64,000 nt of DNA, from NCBI GenBank assembly GCA_024235135.1, contig JACKMZ010000002.1:310001-374000 (forward strand), read 5' to 3'. Position numbers and translations under genes: made by a program. The DNA comes from Gammaproteobacteria bacterium (lineage in GTDB: Bacteria > Pseudomonadota > Gammaproteobacteria > Competibacterales > Competibacteraceae). The notes beneath the pieces are model-generated. The model was not told the origin of the DNA. It was given only the letters and a program-made list of their open reading frames with translations, and did not search any database. The first letter of the stretch is position 1. Each line of letters opens with the position of its first letter. This document shows, one piece after another, positions 35,056 through 44,118 of this stretch.

Positions 35056-35556
35056 ATGAACGATAAAACCAATCCCTTCAATCCGTTTGCCAATTTCGAT
35101 TTCAGCAGCTTCGACGTCAACAAGTTGCTGGATGTCAACAAGTTGCTGGACGTCAATAAAATGTTCGCCGATATGCGGATGCCGGGTTTCGACATCAATG
35201 CTTTGATGTCCACGCAGAAAAAAAATATCGATGCGCTGAACGCCGCCAACAAGAAGGCTGTGGAAAGTATACAGGCCATTGCCAAGCGGCAGGCGGAAAT
35301 CATGGCGCAGACCATGGCCGAGGTATCCACTTCCGCGCAACAACTCGCCAATGTCGCCACCCCTCAGGAAATGACGGCCAAACAGGCCGAGGCCGTGAAA
35401 CAAGCTTTTGAAAAGGCGCTGGCCAATATGCGCGAACTCGCGGAAATGATCAGTCAGGCCAATACGGCGACCTTCTCGATTCTCAACCAACGCGTCGCTG
35501 AAAATATCGAAGAATTGAAGGGTTTGATGCCTCAGTCGGAAGCCAAGAAATCCTAA
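35056..35556 (+). CDS. phaP: Phasin family protein
   Basis: 166 residues. After an Asn/Phe-rich start (NPFNPFANFDFSSF) come three near-identical DVNKLL units, then the long amphipathic helices of a phasin (NIDALNAANKKAVESIQAI, KRQAEIMAQTMAEV). It coats polyhydroxyalkanoate granules. GGAG precedes the ATG, and a strong promoter with two operator-like repeats lies upstream. No PHA synthase gene is in the window. Confidence 0.9.
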   Translation: MNDKTNPFNPFANFDFSSFDVNKLLDVNKLLDVNKMFADMRMPGFDINALMSTQKKNIDALNAANKKAVESIQAIAKRQAEIMAQTMAEVSTSAQQLANVATPQEMTAKQAEAVKQAFEKALANMRELAEMISQANTATFSILNQRVAENIEELKGLMPQSEAKKS

Positions 35557-35965
35557 ATCCTGAACTTCTCCTAATCAGCCGCCTAGGCGAGGTTATCTGA
35601 CGATCCATGCCTGGCCGGGGGGGCGATAGAGCCCGACAGGACTTCCGCTGCGTGCTAATTGTCGCGGAAGTCCGGGGTATCGATTAATGCCGTTCTCCCT
35701 TCCTTCCTCTCTCCAGTTCGTCTCAATTACAATCCGGAAGGCTCGTCGGCGCGAGTCCATCTGTGGCCGGGCTTGCTTTTGTGGGCGCGCGTTTAAGCTT
35801 GATCGGTATAACACGGCATCGTGTTAATTTCTGATAGTTTCTGTCAACAATTGAATAAATTAGCTAAAATATAAATTCAAGCATTGATCAGGATTCAGGT
35901 TGGATCTACGGCCCCGCAATGAACTTTAGCGGGGTCCAAGAAGCAGCAGGATAACCAGGTGATTT
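35557..35965. other. Gap between phasin and the GGDEF-EAL gene
   Basis: Holds a 10-bp perfect inverted repeat (35639-35673), an AT-rich block (35820-35890) with a likely promoter CTGTCA, 18 bases, TAAAAT, and a leader hairpin CCCCGC (35912-35917) / GCGGGG (35929-35934). No protein gene seen. Confidence 0.5.
35639..35673 (+). terminator. Strong hairpin after the phasin gene
   Basis: GGACTTCCGC (35639-35648) and GCGGAAGTCC (35664-35673) form a 10-bp perfect stem with a 15-base loop, 83 bases after the phasin stop. No T-run follows, so it may stabilise the phasin mRNA 3' end rather than terminate it alone. Confidence 0.4.
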
Positions 35966-36084
35966 ATGAATCGGCCGGTGCTGCGGGACGGTGACACCGG
36001 TTTGATGGACTAGCCGCCATCCTTAACCATATTTTTTCCTACTCCACGGAATTTGCTGCGGTTGCTTTCGATCGCGGGCAACGG

Positions 36085-39000
36085 GTGATCTTTGTCAACC
36101 CCCTGACCCAAACATTGCTGAGTTGGCCGCCAACGGAGGTCCTGGGCAAGCTGGCGGGTGAGTTGGAAGATATGGGCCCGTTGCCTCAGGGAACTCTGGT
36201 CAACGTGTTTGCCGCCATCCAATCGCAGACGGTGCAAACGGCGGTGGTCAACATCCGCCACGGCGGGCGGTGGATCAATATCCGTTTATACGGCATTCAC
36301 GATGAAGCCCGGCAGTTGACAGGTTTTTTCCTGCTTGGACGGGATGTGAGCGATACGCAGCGCGCCATGGAAGCCGTGCGCGCTTCCGAGGAACGTTACC
36401 GGCGGTTGTTTGACATCAACCCACAGCCGATGTGGGTGTACGATCTGGAAACCTTGGCGTTCCTCGCCGTCAACAAGGCGGCTATCCGGCATTACGGCTA
36501 TTCCAGGCAAGATTTTCTGGCTATGACGATCAACGACCTGTGTCCGCCCGAGGAGGCGTCGGTCTTGCTCAAAAATAGCGAAAATGGCCGGAAAAACATA
36601 GGCCAATCCGGAATCTGGCGCCATCGTAAGAAATCGGGGGCCTTGATCTATGCCGATATTACCGCCCACACCACCCATTTCGAGGGCCGCCGCGCCGACC
36701 TCGTCCTCGTTCGCGATGTCACCGCTGAGCGCCGCGCCAGAAAAGCTTGGGAGCGGGCCGAACAAGCCCTTGCCAAGCGCGACGCCCTACTGGAACTGGC
36801 TACAAGGACAGCCATCGCGCTGTTGCGCGAAGCGGACCCCGCCGTGGCCATCAAGGCATGCTTTGAGCAGATCGGGCGCATCATGGACATCGACCGCGTG
36901 TATCTGTTCGAAAATCATGTTTGTTCCCAAACCGGCAATTTACTTACAAGCCAACGTTACGAATGGTGTTCGTCGCATGCGGCGCCCCAAAAATTCAACA
37001 TGGCGTTGCAGAACGTGCCCTTTTACGAGCATTTGCCGCATTGCATGGAGAAGTTCGAGGTCAACCAGCCGGTACTGGGGTTGATCAGAGATTTTCCCGA
37101 ACCCGAACAAACGATTCTCAAAGCGCAAGATATCGTTTCCATTCTAGTTATCCCGATATTTTCGGGACAACGGCTGTGGGGGTTCATCGGTTTCGACGAA
37201 TGCCGCGACGAACGGGTTTGGTCAGCGGCGGAACAGAGCGTTCTACGCAACATCGCCACCAGTATCGAGGCGGCTATCGCCCGGCAGCGATCGGAAAAGG
37301 CATTGCGGCATAGCGAGGAGCGTTATCGGCGAATTACGGCGGTGGTCACCGACTACATTTTCACCGTACGCTTGGAAAATGGCCATTACCTGCAAACCAC
37401 GCACAGCCCGACCTGCGTTGCGGTAACCGGCTACACGGTGGAAGAATTCGCCGACGACCCGTATCTGTGGATCAAGATGGTGAAGGAAGAACACCGGGAT
37501 TGGGTTCGCCACCACGCGCAGCGCGTCATGGCGGGAGAGAATCCCGGCGCCATCGAACATTGCATCGTACGCAAGGACGGAACCGTCCGCTGGGTCAGCA
37601 ACACACCCGTACTGCATTTCGACCGGCAGGGCGCCTTGGCAGCTTATGATGGTCTTATTCACGATATCACCGAACGTAAGTTGGCCGAGGAATCGGTACG
37701 CCAAAGCGAGGAGAAATATCGCCATTTATTCGAATCGGAATCGGATGCGATTTTTCTCATCGATAACCTCACTGGCCAAATCCTCGAAGCCAACAGCGCG
37801 GCTTCCAGACTCTACGGTTATAGCCGTCAGGAATTGCTGGAGCGGTCAAGTGCCGATCTGTCGGCCAATCCCGAACAGACGCGTTTGGCGGTTCGCGACA
37901 AGTGGGCGTTGCTGCATCGTTGCTTCCATCGCAGAAAAAATGGTTCCGTGTTTCCGGTCGAAATTACCGCCAGCGATTTCGTCTGGCAGGGCCGCTCACA
38001 GCAGATTACCGCCGTACGTAACATTACCCGGCGTATCTACGCGGAACAGGCGTTGCGTGAAAGCGAGCAGCGGTTCCGCTCCTTGGTGGAGGAAGTCCCC
38101 AGTATTGCGGCCCAGGGCTACGATAGTGATCGGCGCGTGATTTTTTGGAACACGGCTAGCGAGCAACTCTATGGCTATAGCCGCGAGGACGCTATGGGGC
38201 TATTTCTGGAATCACTGTTGGCCGAAGACAATCCGGGCCTGCTTCAGGCCGTGGACGAATCGCTGTGGGGGGGAACGACCTTGCCAGCGGGCGAATACAC
38301 GGTGCGGCGTAAGGACGGTACGGCGGTCGCGGTGTATTCCAGTTATACGGTGGTCAGCAATATCCACGGTGAACCGGAGTTGTATCGACTGGATATCGAT
38401 TTGACCGAGCGTAAGCAGATGGAGGACACGCTGCGACGTTGGGAACGGGTGTTCGAGAGCACGGCCGAGGGAGTCATGATTACCGATGCCAACAGGCGCA
38501 TCGTGGCGGTCAACAGGGCGTTTACCCATATCACCGGCTATGAAGAGGAGGAAGCCGTGGGGAAAACCCCCGCGCTGCTCCATTCCGGCCGTCATGATCG
38601 CGCATTCTACGCGCACGTATGGGACTCTCTGCAGACTTCCGGGAAATGGCAGGGCGAAATCTGGAATCGCCGCAAAAATGGAGAAATATTTCCGGAATGG
38701 CTGACCATCAGCGTGTTGGAGGATGCGCAGGGAAGCGTCAGCGATTATGTGGCCGTGTTCAGTGATATTTCTTCCATCAAGCACTCGCAGGAACAACTGA
38801 ATCATCTGGCGCATCATGACCCTCTGACGGGTTTGCCCAATCGTTTGTTATTCAATGCCAAACTGCAACATGGCATTCAAAGGGCCAGCCGCAATGACGC
38901 GACGCTGGCCTTGCTGTTCCTGGACCTGGATCATTTCAAGAACGTCAACGACTCGCTGGGGCACCCGATAGGGGATCGTTTGTTGCAAAATCTGGCACAG

Positions 39001-40116
39001 ATGATGGCGGCTCAAGTGCGTCAGCAGGATACCCTGGCGCGTTTGGGCGGGGACGAGTTCGCCTTGTTTCTGGAAGACGTGGAGTCGCCCAGCGCGGCCA
39101 TGAACGTTGCGCAGAAATTGCTGGACATATTTTCCCAGCCGATCAAGGTGGGCGAGCATGAATTCTTCCTTTCGGTCAGCATCGGCATTGGTCTTTATCC
39201 CCTCGATGGAAGGGACGTGGATACCTTGGTGCGGAATGCCGACGCCGCCATGTATCAGGCCAAGCTGCTGGGGCGCAACAACTATCAGTTTTATCGGGCT
39301 GAATTGACGGCCGATGTATTGGAACGTTTGAAACTGAGCGTTTATCTGAGACGGGCCTTGGAAACCGACGAGTTGTCCGTGCATTACCAGCCGCAGGTGG
39401 ATCTGGTCAGCAATCGTCTGATCGGCGTGGAGGCGCTGATCCGCTGGCGGCACCCGGAATTGGGTGACGTTTCTCCCACGCGTTTCATCCCGTTGGCCGA
39501 GGAAAGCGGTTTGATCATCACCTTGGGGGAATGGGTGTTACGCGCCGCGTGCCGCCAGATGAGACTGTGGAAGGAGCAGGGGTTCTGCGTGCCCCATGTC
39601 GCCGTCAACCTGTCGGTCAGGCAGATCGAACGAGGTGACCTGGTCGGCAGAATTCATGGCATTTTGGTCGAAAGCGGATTACAGCCGAATAGTTTGGAAT
39701 TGGAGCTAACCGAATCCGGCATCATGCGACGGACCGATCAGTCGATTGCGGTCATGGATGGCCTGCGGTCTTTGGGGGTTTTTCTGGCCGTGGACGATTT
39801 CGGCACGGGCTATTCATCGTTGGGGTATCTGAAAAGTCTGCCCTTGCACAAGCTTAAGATCGACCGTTCCTTCGTGCGCGATATAGCCCGCGATCCTAAT
39901 GACGAAGCCATCGTACGAGCGGTGATCGCCTTAGCCAAGAGTTTGGGGTTGACCGTTATCGCCGAGGGAGTGGAAACACAAGAACAAGCGCATTTCCTGC
40001 GAACGCAGGGTTGTGATGAAGGGCAGGGCTATTTATTCGGAAGGCCAGTTCCCGCCGATGTCTTGTTCGAACAATGGTGCGGGAATGTTCGAGTGATGGC
40101 CTCCGCCAGGGGCTAA
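36085..40116 (+). CDS. Multi-PAS, GAF, GGDEF-EAL cyclic-di-GMP signalling protein
   Basis: 1343 residues from the first possible start (GTG 36085). Order: a PAS cut at its N-terminus, PAS (about 95-215), GAF (about 235-405), four more PAS blocks (about 420-910, each ending in a DITERK-like motif), GGDEF domain (motif at residues 988-992) and EAL domain (E1116-A-L). Both catalytic motifs look intact (RLGGDEFALF; EALIRW; DDFGTGYSSL; KIDRSFV), so both synthesis and breakdown of c-di-GMP are possible. The reading frame continues upstream to 35995 without any start codon. An ATG with AGGTG at 35966 lies in another frame, so a one-base error or frameshift near 36001 probably hides the true N-terminus (about 40 more residues). 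Soluble as read. Confidence 0.9.
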   Translation: MIFVNPLTQTLLSWPPTEVLGKLAGELEDMGPLPQGTLVNVFAAIQSQTVQTAVVNIRHGGRWINIRLYGIHDEARQLTGFFLLGRDVSDTQRAMEAVRASEERYRRLFDINPQPMWVYDLETLAFLAVNKAAIRHYGYSRQDFLAMTINDLCPPEEASVLLKNSENGRKNIGQSGIWRHRKKSGALIYADITAHTTHFEGRRADLVLVRDVTAERRARKAWERAEQALAKRDALLELATRTAIALLREADPAVAIKACFEQIGRIMDIDRVYLFENHVCSQTGNLLTSQRYEWCSSHAAPQKFNMALQNVPFYEHLPHCMEKFEVNQPVLGLIRDFPEPEQTILKAQDIVSILVIPIFSGQRLWGFIGFDECRDERVWSAAEQSVLRNIATSIEAAIARQRSEKALRHSEERYRRITAVVTDYIFTVRLENGHYLQTTHSPTCVAVTGYTVEEFADDPYLWIKMVKEEHRDWVRHHAQRVMAGENPGAIEHCIVRKDGTVRWVSNTPVLHFDRQGALAAYDGLIHDITERKLAEESVRQSEEKYRHLFESESDAIFLIDNLTGQILEANSAASRLYGYSRQELLERSSADLSANPEQTRLAVRDKWALLHRCFHRRKNGSVFPVEITASDFVWQGRSQQITAVRNITRRIYAEQALRESEQRFRSLVEEVPSIAAQGYDSDRRVIFWNTASEQLYGYSREDAMGLFLESLLAEDNPGLLQAVDESLWGGTTLPAGEYTVRRKDGTAVAVYSSYTVVSNIHGEPELYRLDIDLTERKQMEDTLRRWERVFESTAEGVMITDANRRIVAVNRAFTHITGYEEEEAVGKTPALLHSGRHDRAFYAHVWDSLQTSGKWQGEIWNRRKNGEIFPEWLTISVLEDAQGSVSDYVAVFSDISSIKHSQEQLNHLAHHDPLTGLPNRLLFNAKLQHGIQRASRNDATLALLFLDLDHFKNVNDSLGHPIGDRLLQNLAQMMAAQVRQQDTLARLGGDEFALFLEDVESPSAAMNVAQKLLDIFSQPIKVGEHEFFLSVSIGIGLYPLDGRDVDTLVRNADAAMYQAKLLGRNNYQFYRAELTADVLERLKLSVYLRRALETDELSVHYQPQVDLVSNRLIGVEALIRWRHPELGDVSPTRFIPLAEESGLIITLGEWVLRAACRQMRLWKEQGFCVPHVAVNLSVRQIERGDLVGRIHGILVESGLQPNSLELELTESGIMRRTDQSIAVMDGLRSLGVFLAVDDFGTGYSSLGYLKSLPLHKLKIDRSFVRDIARDPNDEAIVRAVIALAKSLGLTVIAEGVETQEQAHFLRTQGCDEGQGYLFGRPVPADVLFEQWCGNVRVMASARG

Positions 40117-40526
40117 TTGGCCCGTTGCAAGGAAGGAACAAAACCGTGCCGTCCGGCCGTTGGATCAAGGACGGTACAGCGGTTTCGCCGTGCACTTCTT
40201 CCATCATCGAACCCACCATCGGAGTCAGGCCCTACGCTGCCGATGCAGTGCAGCCACGATCCCGACGTGACGGATTTGGTGGGATGCCTTGAGAAATCCA
40301 GAAATGTTCGATTGATGAAGAATGGCAGTTTGTAACGGCCAGGAGCATATCGTTCCCAAAATTCGCGTCGCCCATCGCTGTGCCGGAGGAGCGAAAAAGA
40401 AAAGCTCGGGATTTCGAATGGATGAGAGCGATGTCCATAACAATATGATCTTATTTTGATTAATTTGGATGTAGGGGCCTTTGTTCCGTTGGGGATGGCG
40501 AAACATTCACGAGCGAGTTTCGATAG
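40117..40526. other. Gap after the GGDEF-EAL gene
   Basis: No protein gene recognised on either strand. A 9-bp hairpin (40146-40154 with 40169-40177, one wobble) lies about 30 bases after the stop codon but has no T-run. An AT-rich patch runs from 40438 to 40470. Confidence 0.4.
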
Positions 40527-40543
40527 TGGCACGCTGCCTGCAT
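40527..40543 (+). promoter_or_regulatory. Sigma-54-type promoter in a gene-free region
   Basis: TGGCACG-CTGC-CTGCAT fits TGGCACG-N4-TTGCAT with one mismatch; GG at -24 and GC at -12 have exact spacing. Transcription would start near 40554. No protein gene follows on this strand before the terminator at 40829. A very similar site precedes rpoN at 51863-51879. Confidence 0.55.
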
Positions 40544-40553
40544 AAGCTCAATC

Positions 40554-40866
40554 AGCATCTTCGCCGCCCCTGGGAAAGGGGTACCGTGATAGAGAGTCAT
40601 CCTCCGTGGCTAACGCGTTGAGGGAATAAGTTGACTAGAGGATGGCGCCTTATCACTGGGAAAGTCTGATAGGTGTCGCTTACCAGATGAAGGTGTTGCG
40701 TGTCCCATATAGTTACCAGGGATTTCGATTTTGCGGATAAGGAAGAGGTCCTTTCGGCCCACGCGACATGCTTCGGGGAAGGTGCTGGTTTTATAATAAC
40801 CTCCAATGACTTATCATATGATTAACCACCCGCTGATCCCCCCCTTGTCAGCGGGTTTTATTTTGC
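40554..40866 (+). ncRNA. Candidate sigma-54-dependent non-coding RNA
   Basis: A stretch of about 310 bases bounded by a sigma-54-type promoter and a strong terminator on the same strand, with no open frame longer than about 20 codons that has a good start. Internal pairings include CCCC/GGGG around 40568-40583 and CTTATCA (40649-40655) with TGATAGG (40667-40673). A TATAAT near 40795 could give a second, shorter transcript. I cannot match it to a known RNA family. The alternative is leaderless remnant DNA with chance signals. Confidence 0.35.
40829..40862 (+). terminator. Rho-independent terminator without a gene in front
   Basis: CCCGCTGA (40829-40836), an 11-base loop, TCAGCGGG (40848-40855), then TTTTATTTT. 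It is good on the plus strand only; the minus strand lacks a T-run. The closest plus-strand protein gene ends at 40116, so the terminator implies an unannotated transcript. Confidence 0.8.
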
Positions 40867-40924
40867 CGATCTGGCTGGGCTGAGCCGTTTCTCCCGTACG
40901 CCAGCAGCAGAGCCCCAGTTAGGA

Positions 40925-41797
40925 TCACTCCCCTTCCAGGCGGGCGATGAGGCTGGAAGTATCCCAGCGCCCACCCCCCAAGGATTGCACTTCGGCATAG
41001 AGTTGATCGACCAAGGCCGTCACCGGCAGATGCGCGCCGTTGCGTCGGGATTCGGCCAACGCAATGGCAAGGTCTTTGCGCATCCAATTGACGGCGAAAC
41101 CGAAATCGAAGCGCCCTTCAAGCATGGTCGAACCTCGGTTGTCCATCTGCCAGGACTGAGCCGCTCCCTTACCGATCACTTCCAGTACCGCCTGACCATC
41201 CAGCCCAGCGGCTTTGGCGAAATGCAACCCTTCCGCCAAAGCTTCCACCAGACCCGCGATACAAATTTGGTTGACCATCTTGGTCAATTGCCCGCTGCCA
41301 ACCGGTCCCATGAGCCGTACTGCACGCGCATACGCTTCGATCAAGGGGCTGGCTTTCGCGAAGGCTTGCGGTTCGGCGCCCACCATCACGGTCAGCTTAC
41401 CTTGCTCGGCGCCGGCCTGCCCTCCGGAAACCGGAGCGTCCAGGAAGGCGATGCCTCGTTGCCCGGCGACGCGGTCCAGTTCCCGCGCGACCTCGGCGGA
41501 CGTGGTGGTATTGTCGACGAGGATGGCGCCGGGCTTCATGCTCTGCAGTGCGCCATCCTCCGCCAGCGTGACTTGGCGTAAATCGTCGTCATTGCCCACA
41601 CAGGTAAACACGAAGCGGGCATCCTGGGCTGCGGTGGCCGGTGTCGCGGCCCGGCTTCCGCCGAATTCGGTCGTCCACCGCTCGGCCTTGGCCAGGGTGC
41701 GATTGAATACCGTAACCTGGTGGCCGGCCTTGGCCAAATGACCGGCCATGTGATAACCCATCACCCCGAGTCCGATAAAAGCGACTTTTTCACTCAT
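40925..41797 (-). CDS. 3-hydroxyisobutyrate dehydrogenase-family oxidoreductase
   Basis: 290 residues. N-terminal NAD(P) site IGLGVMGYHMAGHLAKAG, substrate motif DAPVSGGQAGAEQG, catalytic Lys in GSGQLTKMVNQI. The family includes 3-hydroxyisobutyrate, tartronate-semialdehyde and glyoxylate/succinic semialdehyde reductases; the NRT after the second strand (VFNRTLAKAE) suggests NADP preference. GTGGAG precedes the ATG. It is divergent from the SDR at 41925. Specific substrate unknown. Confidence 0.9.
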   Translation of the reverse strand: MSEKVAFIGLGVMGYHMAGHLAKAGHQVTVFNRTLAKAERWTTEFGGSRAATPATAAQDARFVFTCVGNDDDLRQVTLAEDGALQSMKPGAILVDNTTTSAEVARELDRVAGQRGIAFLDAPVSGGQAGAEQGKLTVMVGAEPQAFAKASPLIEAYARAVRLMGPVGSGQLTKMVNQICIAGLVEALAEGLHFAKAAGLDGQAVLEVIGKGAAQSWQMDNRGSTMLEGRFDFGFAVNWMRKDLAIALAESRRNGAHLPVTALVDQLYAEVQSLGGGRWDTSSLIARLEGE

Positions 41798-41874
41798 AAT
41801 TCACTCCACGACAATGATGCCATTATAGGGACAATATGTAATATAATACTCCGTGATTTCGACTTGCCAAGCTG

Positions 41875-41891
41875 AGCGGCTATAAGCCGCT
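41875..41891. repeat. Hairpin resembling the one at 11118
   Basis: AGCGGCT-ATA-AGCCGCT followed by TTG. Similar in stem and flanking TTT to 11118-11136. Here it lies in the leader of the SDR gene rather than after a gene. Confidence 0.4.
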
Positions 41892-41924
41892 TTGTAATGA
41901 ATGTCCAATTGAAAGGGTGAGAAA

Positions 41925-42734
41925 ATGACGACGTTTGCCAATAAAACGATTCTAATTACCGGTGGTGCAATGGGTATCGGCAAATTATTTGCCGAGAAAG
42001 GTATTCAGGATGGAGCCAAAATAGTTATCTGGGATATTAACGAAAGTGCATTACAAAACACCGTTAATGAGTTAAAAGCGAAAGGGGGAGATATTTCTTC
42101 GTATGTCGTCGATGTGTCGAGTCCAGAATCGATCGAACAGAACGCAAAACAAGTCCTTGATGCGGTCGGGACAGTGGATATTGTGTTTAATAATGCTGGA
42201 GTTGTCGTAGGGTCCTATTTCGTCGATCATACCGTTCAGCAAATCGAGAGAACGGTTAAAATTAATACCCTGGGTGTCATGCATGTAGCTCGCGCTTTTC
42301 TACCGGCAATGATGAAAAAGGGGGCAGGCCATTTAATTAATATCGCTTCCGCGGCCGGTATGATTGCCAACCCGAAAATGTCTGTTTATGCCGGCAGCAA
42401 ATGGGCCGTCATTGGTTGGTCCGATTCCGTGCGTTTGGAAATGGAGCAAATGGGCCATAAAAACGTGCATGTCACGACCGTGACCCCCAGTTATATCAAT
42501 ACGGGCATGTTCGACGGCGCCAAAGCGCCTTTGTTGACGCCTATTCTCGAACCGGCGGCGCTGGTGGAAGCGGTTTGGGAAGGAGTTAAGAAAAACCGGG
42601 CGTTCGTGCGCGCGCCGCTGACGGTTTATTTGATACCCATGATGAAGGGCTTGATGCCCGTTCGCGTGTTCGATTTTGTCGCGGGTAAACTCATGGGCGT
42701 TTACAAATCCATGGATCAGTTCAAAGGCCATTGA
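41925..42734 (+). CDS. Short-chain dehydrogenase/reductase
   Basis: 269 residues. Cofactor motif ITGGAMGIGKLFAEKG, NNAG, and catalytic Ser-Tyr-Lys in ASAAGMIANPKMSVYAGSKW. C-terminal segment with hydrophobic patches (LTVYLIPMMKGLMPVRVFDF) suggests membrane association, as in DHRS/retinol-dehydrogenase-like SDRs. The first half is clearly more AT-rich than its neighbours, so acquisition from another genome is possible. AAGGGTGAG precedes the ATG. A TATAAT at 41842-41847 is a possible -10 element without a clear -35. Substrate unknown. Confidence 0.9.
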   Translation: MTTFANKTILITGGAMGIGKLFAEKGIQDGAKIVIWDINESALQNTVNELKAKGGDISSYVVDVSSPESIEQNAKQVLDAVGTVDIVFNNAGVVVGSYFVDHTVQQIERTVKINTLGVMHVARAFLPAMMKKGAGHLINIASAAGMIANPKMSVYAGSKWAVIGWSDSVRLEMEQMGHKNVHVTTVTPSYINTGMFDGAKAPLLTPILEPAALVEAVWEGVKKNRAFVRAPLTVYLIPMMKGLMPVRVFDFVAGKLMGVYKSMDQFKGH

Positions 42735-42761
42735 TTGCCGCCGAGCCAGTGGGCTCACGGA

Positions 42762-43217
42762 TTAACCGGTCACTTCCGCGCGACCCACGATGCGCATCAG
42801 CGTTTGTTGCATCATGCCGCACAATGTTTCGCGGCCATTCTTCACGACCAGGACGTCGGCGCGGGTGGCGGTCAACGTGCGACCAGGCCGGATGACCTGA
42901 CCGCGCGCGATCAGTAACTCGCCGTCCGCGGGCGCCACCAGGTTGATCTTGTATTCCACGGTCAACACGCCGTCGCCCGCGGCCATCAAGCTGAAACCCG
43001 CGTAACCGCCCGCCGAATCGGCGATCGTGCCCACGACGCCGCCATGGAAGAAACCGTGCTGTTGGGAAACATCGTCGCCGTAGGGCAGTTGGATGACCGC
43101 GTAACCGGGTTGGATGTCGACCAAGGTCGCTCCAATGTGCCGCATGATGCCCTGCTTGGCGAAGCTGCCGCGGACGGCTTGGGCATAATCCGGGTTGGTA
43201 GGCTGGAAATCGGGCAT
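42762..43217 (-). CDS. PaaI-family acyl-CoA thioesterase
   Basis: 151 residues with the hotdog-fold motif HGFFHGGVVGTIADSAGGYAG. It would hydrolyse acyl-CoA or aryl-CoA thioesters in the cytosol. The gene follows moaE by 13 bases and probably lies on the same transcript, without an obvious functional link to molybdopterin. ATG at 43217; an upstream frame to 43265 would overlap moaE. Confidence 0.88.
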   Translation of the reverse strand: MPDFQPTNPDYAQAVRGSFAKQGIMRHIGATLVDIQPGYAVIQLPYGDDVSQQHGFFHGGVVGTIADSAGGYAGFSLMAAGDGVLTVEYKINLVAPADGELLIARGQVIRPGRTLTATRADVLVVKNGRETLCGMMQQTLMRIVGRAEVTG

Positions 43218-43230
43218 GATGGGTACTCGG

Positions 43231-43668
43231 TCAACCGGGCGTATTGTGTTCGACCCAGCGTTCACCGTGGGCTAGCTGCTCTTTTTTCCAAAGCGGTGCG
43301 CGCGATTTCAATTCCTCCATGACGAAACGGCAAGCGTCGAATGCGGCGGCGCGATGAGCCGCCCACACCGCGACCAGCACGATCGGATCATTGGGCTTGA
43401 GTGCGCCGATCCGATGAATAAGCAACGCTTCCAGTATCTCCCAGCGTTGCCGAGCCTGTTGCACGATGCTTTCCAAGTGGCGCTCGGTCATGCCGGGATA
43501 GTGTTCCAGCGTCATACCGGTCACCGCGCTGCCCTCGTTATGATCTCGCATGGCGCCGATGAAGTGGGCGGCGGCGCCATAATGGCCCCGCAATGCAATC
43601 AGACTTTCCTGGTAATGCGCGAGTTCCTGCAGCGGATCGAACGGGGTGTCGCGTATCTCGATTTTCAT
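43231..43668 (-). CDS. moaE: Molybdopterin synthase catalytic subunit
   Basis: 145 residues. Typical MoaE motifs: GAMRDHNEGSAVTGMTLEHYPGM, HRIGALKPND, AVWAAHRAAAFDAC and the Lys-containing APLWKKE near the end. With MoaD it inserts two sulfurs into cyclic pyranopterin monophosphate. It lies three bases after moaD. moaA and moaC are not in the window. Confidence 0.97.
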   Translation of the reverse strand: MKIEIRDTPFDPLQELAHYQESLIALRGHYGAAAHFIGAMRDHNEGSAVTGMTLEHYPGMTERHLESIVQQARQRWEILEALLIHRIGALKPNDPIVLVAVWAAHRAAAFDACRFVMEELKSRAPLWKKEQLAHGERWVEHNTPG

Positions 43669-43671
43669 CGC

Positions 43672-43905
43672 CTAACCTCCGGTGACCGGCGGAAAAAAAG
43701 CGACTTCGTCGCCGTCCGCCACCAGTTGAGTCAAGGGGGCGTATTCTTGGTTGACCGCCGTCAGGATATGGGGCGGCAACGGTGTTTCCGGCCACAGACG
43801 GGACCAGACTTCGGCGACGGTCAGCGGCCCGTTGTCCGCTAGCCGGTCTTCGGCGCGTCCGACCTGATCGCGCAGGCTGGCGAAATATTTCACTCGAATG
43901 GCCAT
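43672..43905 (-). CDS. moaD: Molybdopterin synthase sulfur-carrier subunit
   Basis: 77 residues with a ubiquitin-like fold and the required C-terminal Gly-Gly (PPVTGG), which becomes a thiocarboxylate. GGTGGAAG precedes the ATG. First gene of the moaD-moaE-thioesterase group on the minus strand. Confidence 0.96.
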   Translation of the reverse strand: MAIRVKYFASLRDQVGRAEDRLADNGPLTVAEVWSRLWPETPLPPHILTAVNQEYAPLTQLVADGDEVAFFPPVTGG

Positions 43906-44118
43906 GATCTTCCACCGGATTCACAGAGTTGAGATGCAGCCGGGTTGGGCCTGCCGGGCTAACGGGTATCCCCTTTCCCGCCGGCGAAACGAGGCCGAAT
44001 CACCGTGTTGGGCGTTGCACTGCCCTTGCCGATAGGTCGGCTGCGATTCTCGACAGTGTAAGTGAGTCACGCCGCCGCCGCCATCGGAGCCGGTGTTCAG
44101 TGTGCCGGCCGTGGCGAC

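Noticed and set aside
40113..40532. 139-codon minus-strand open frame after the GGDEF-EAL gene
   Set aside because: No recognisable motif, no convincing ribosome binding site, and unusual composition.
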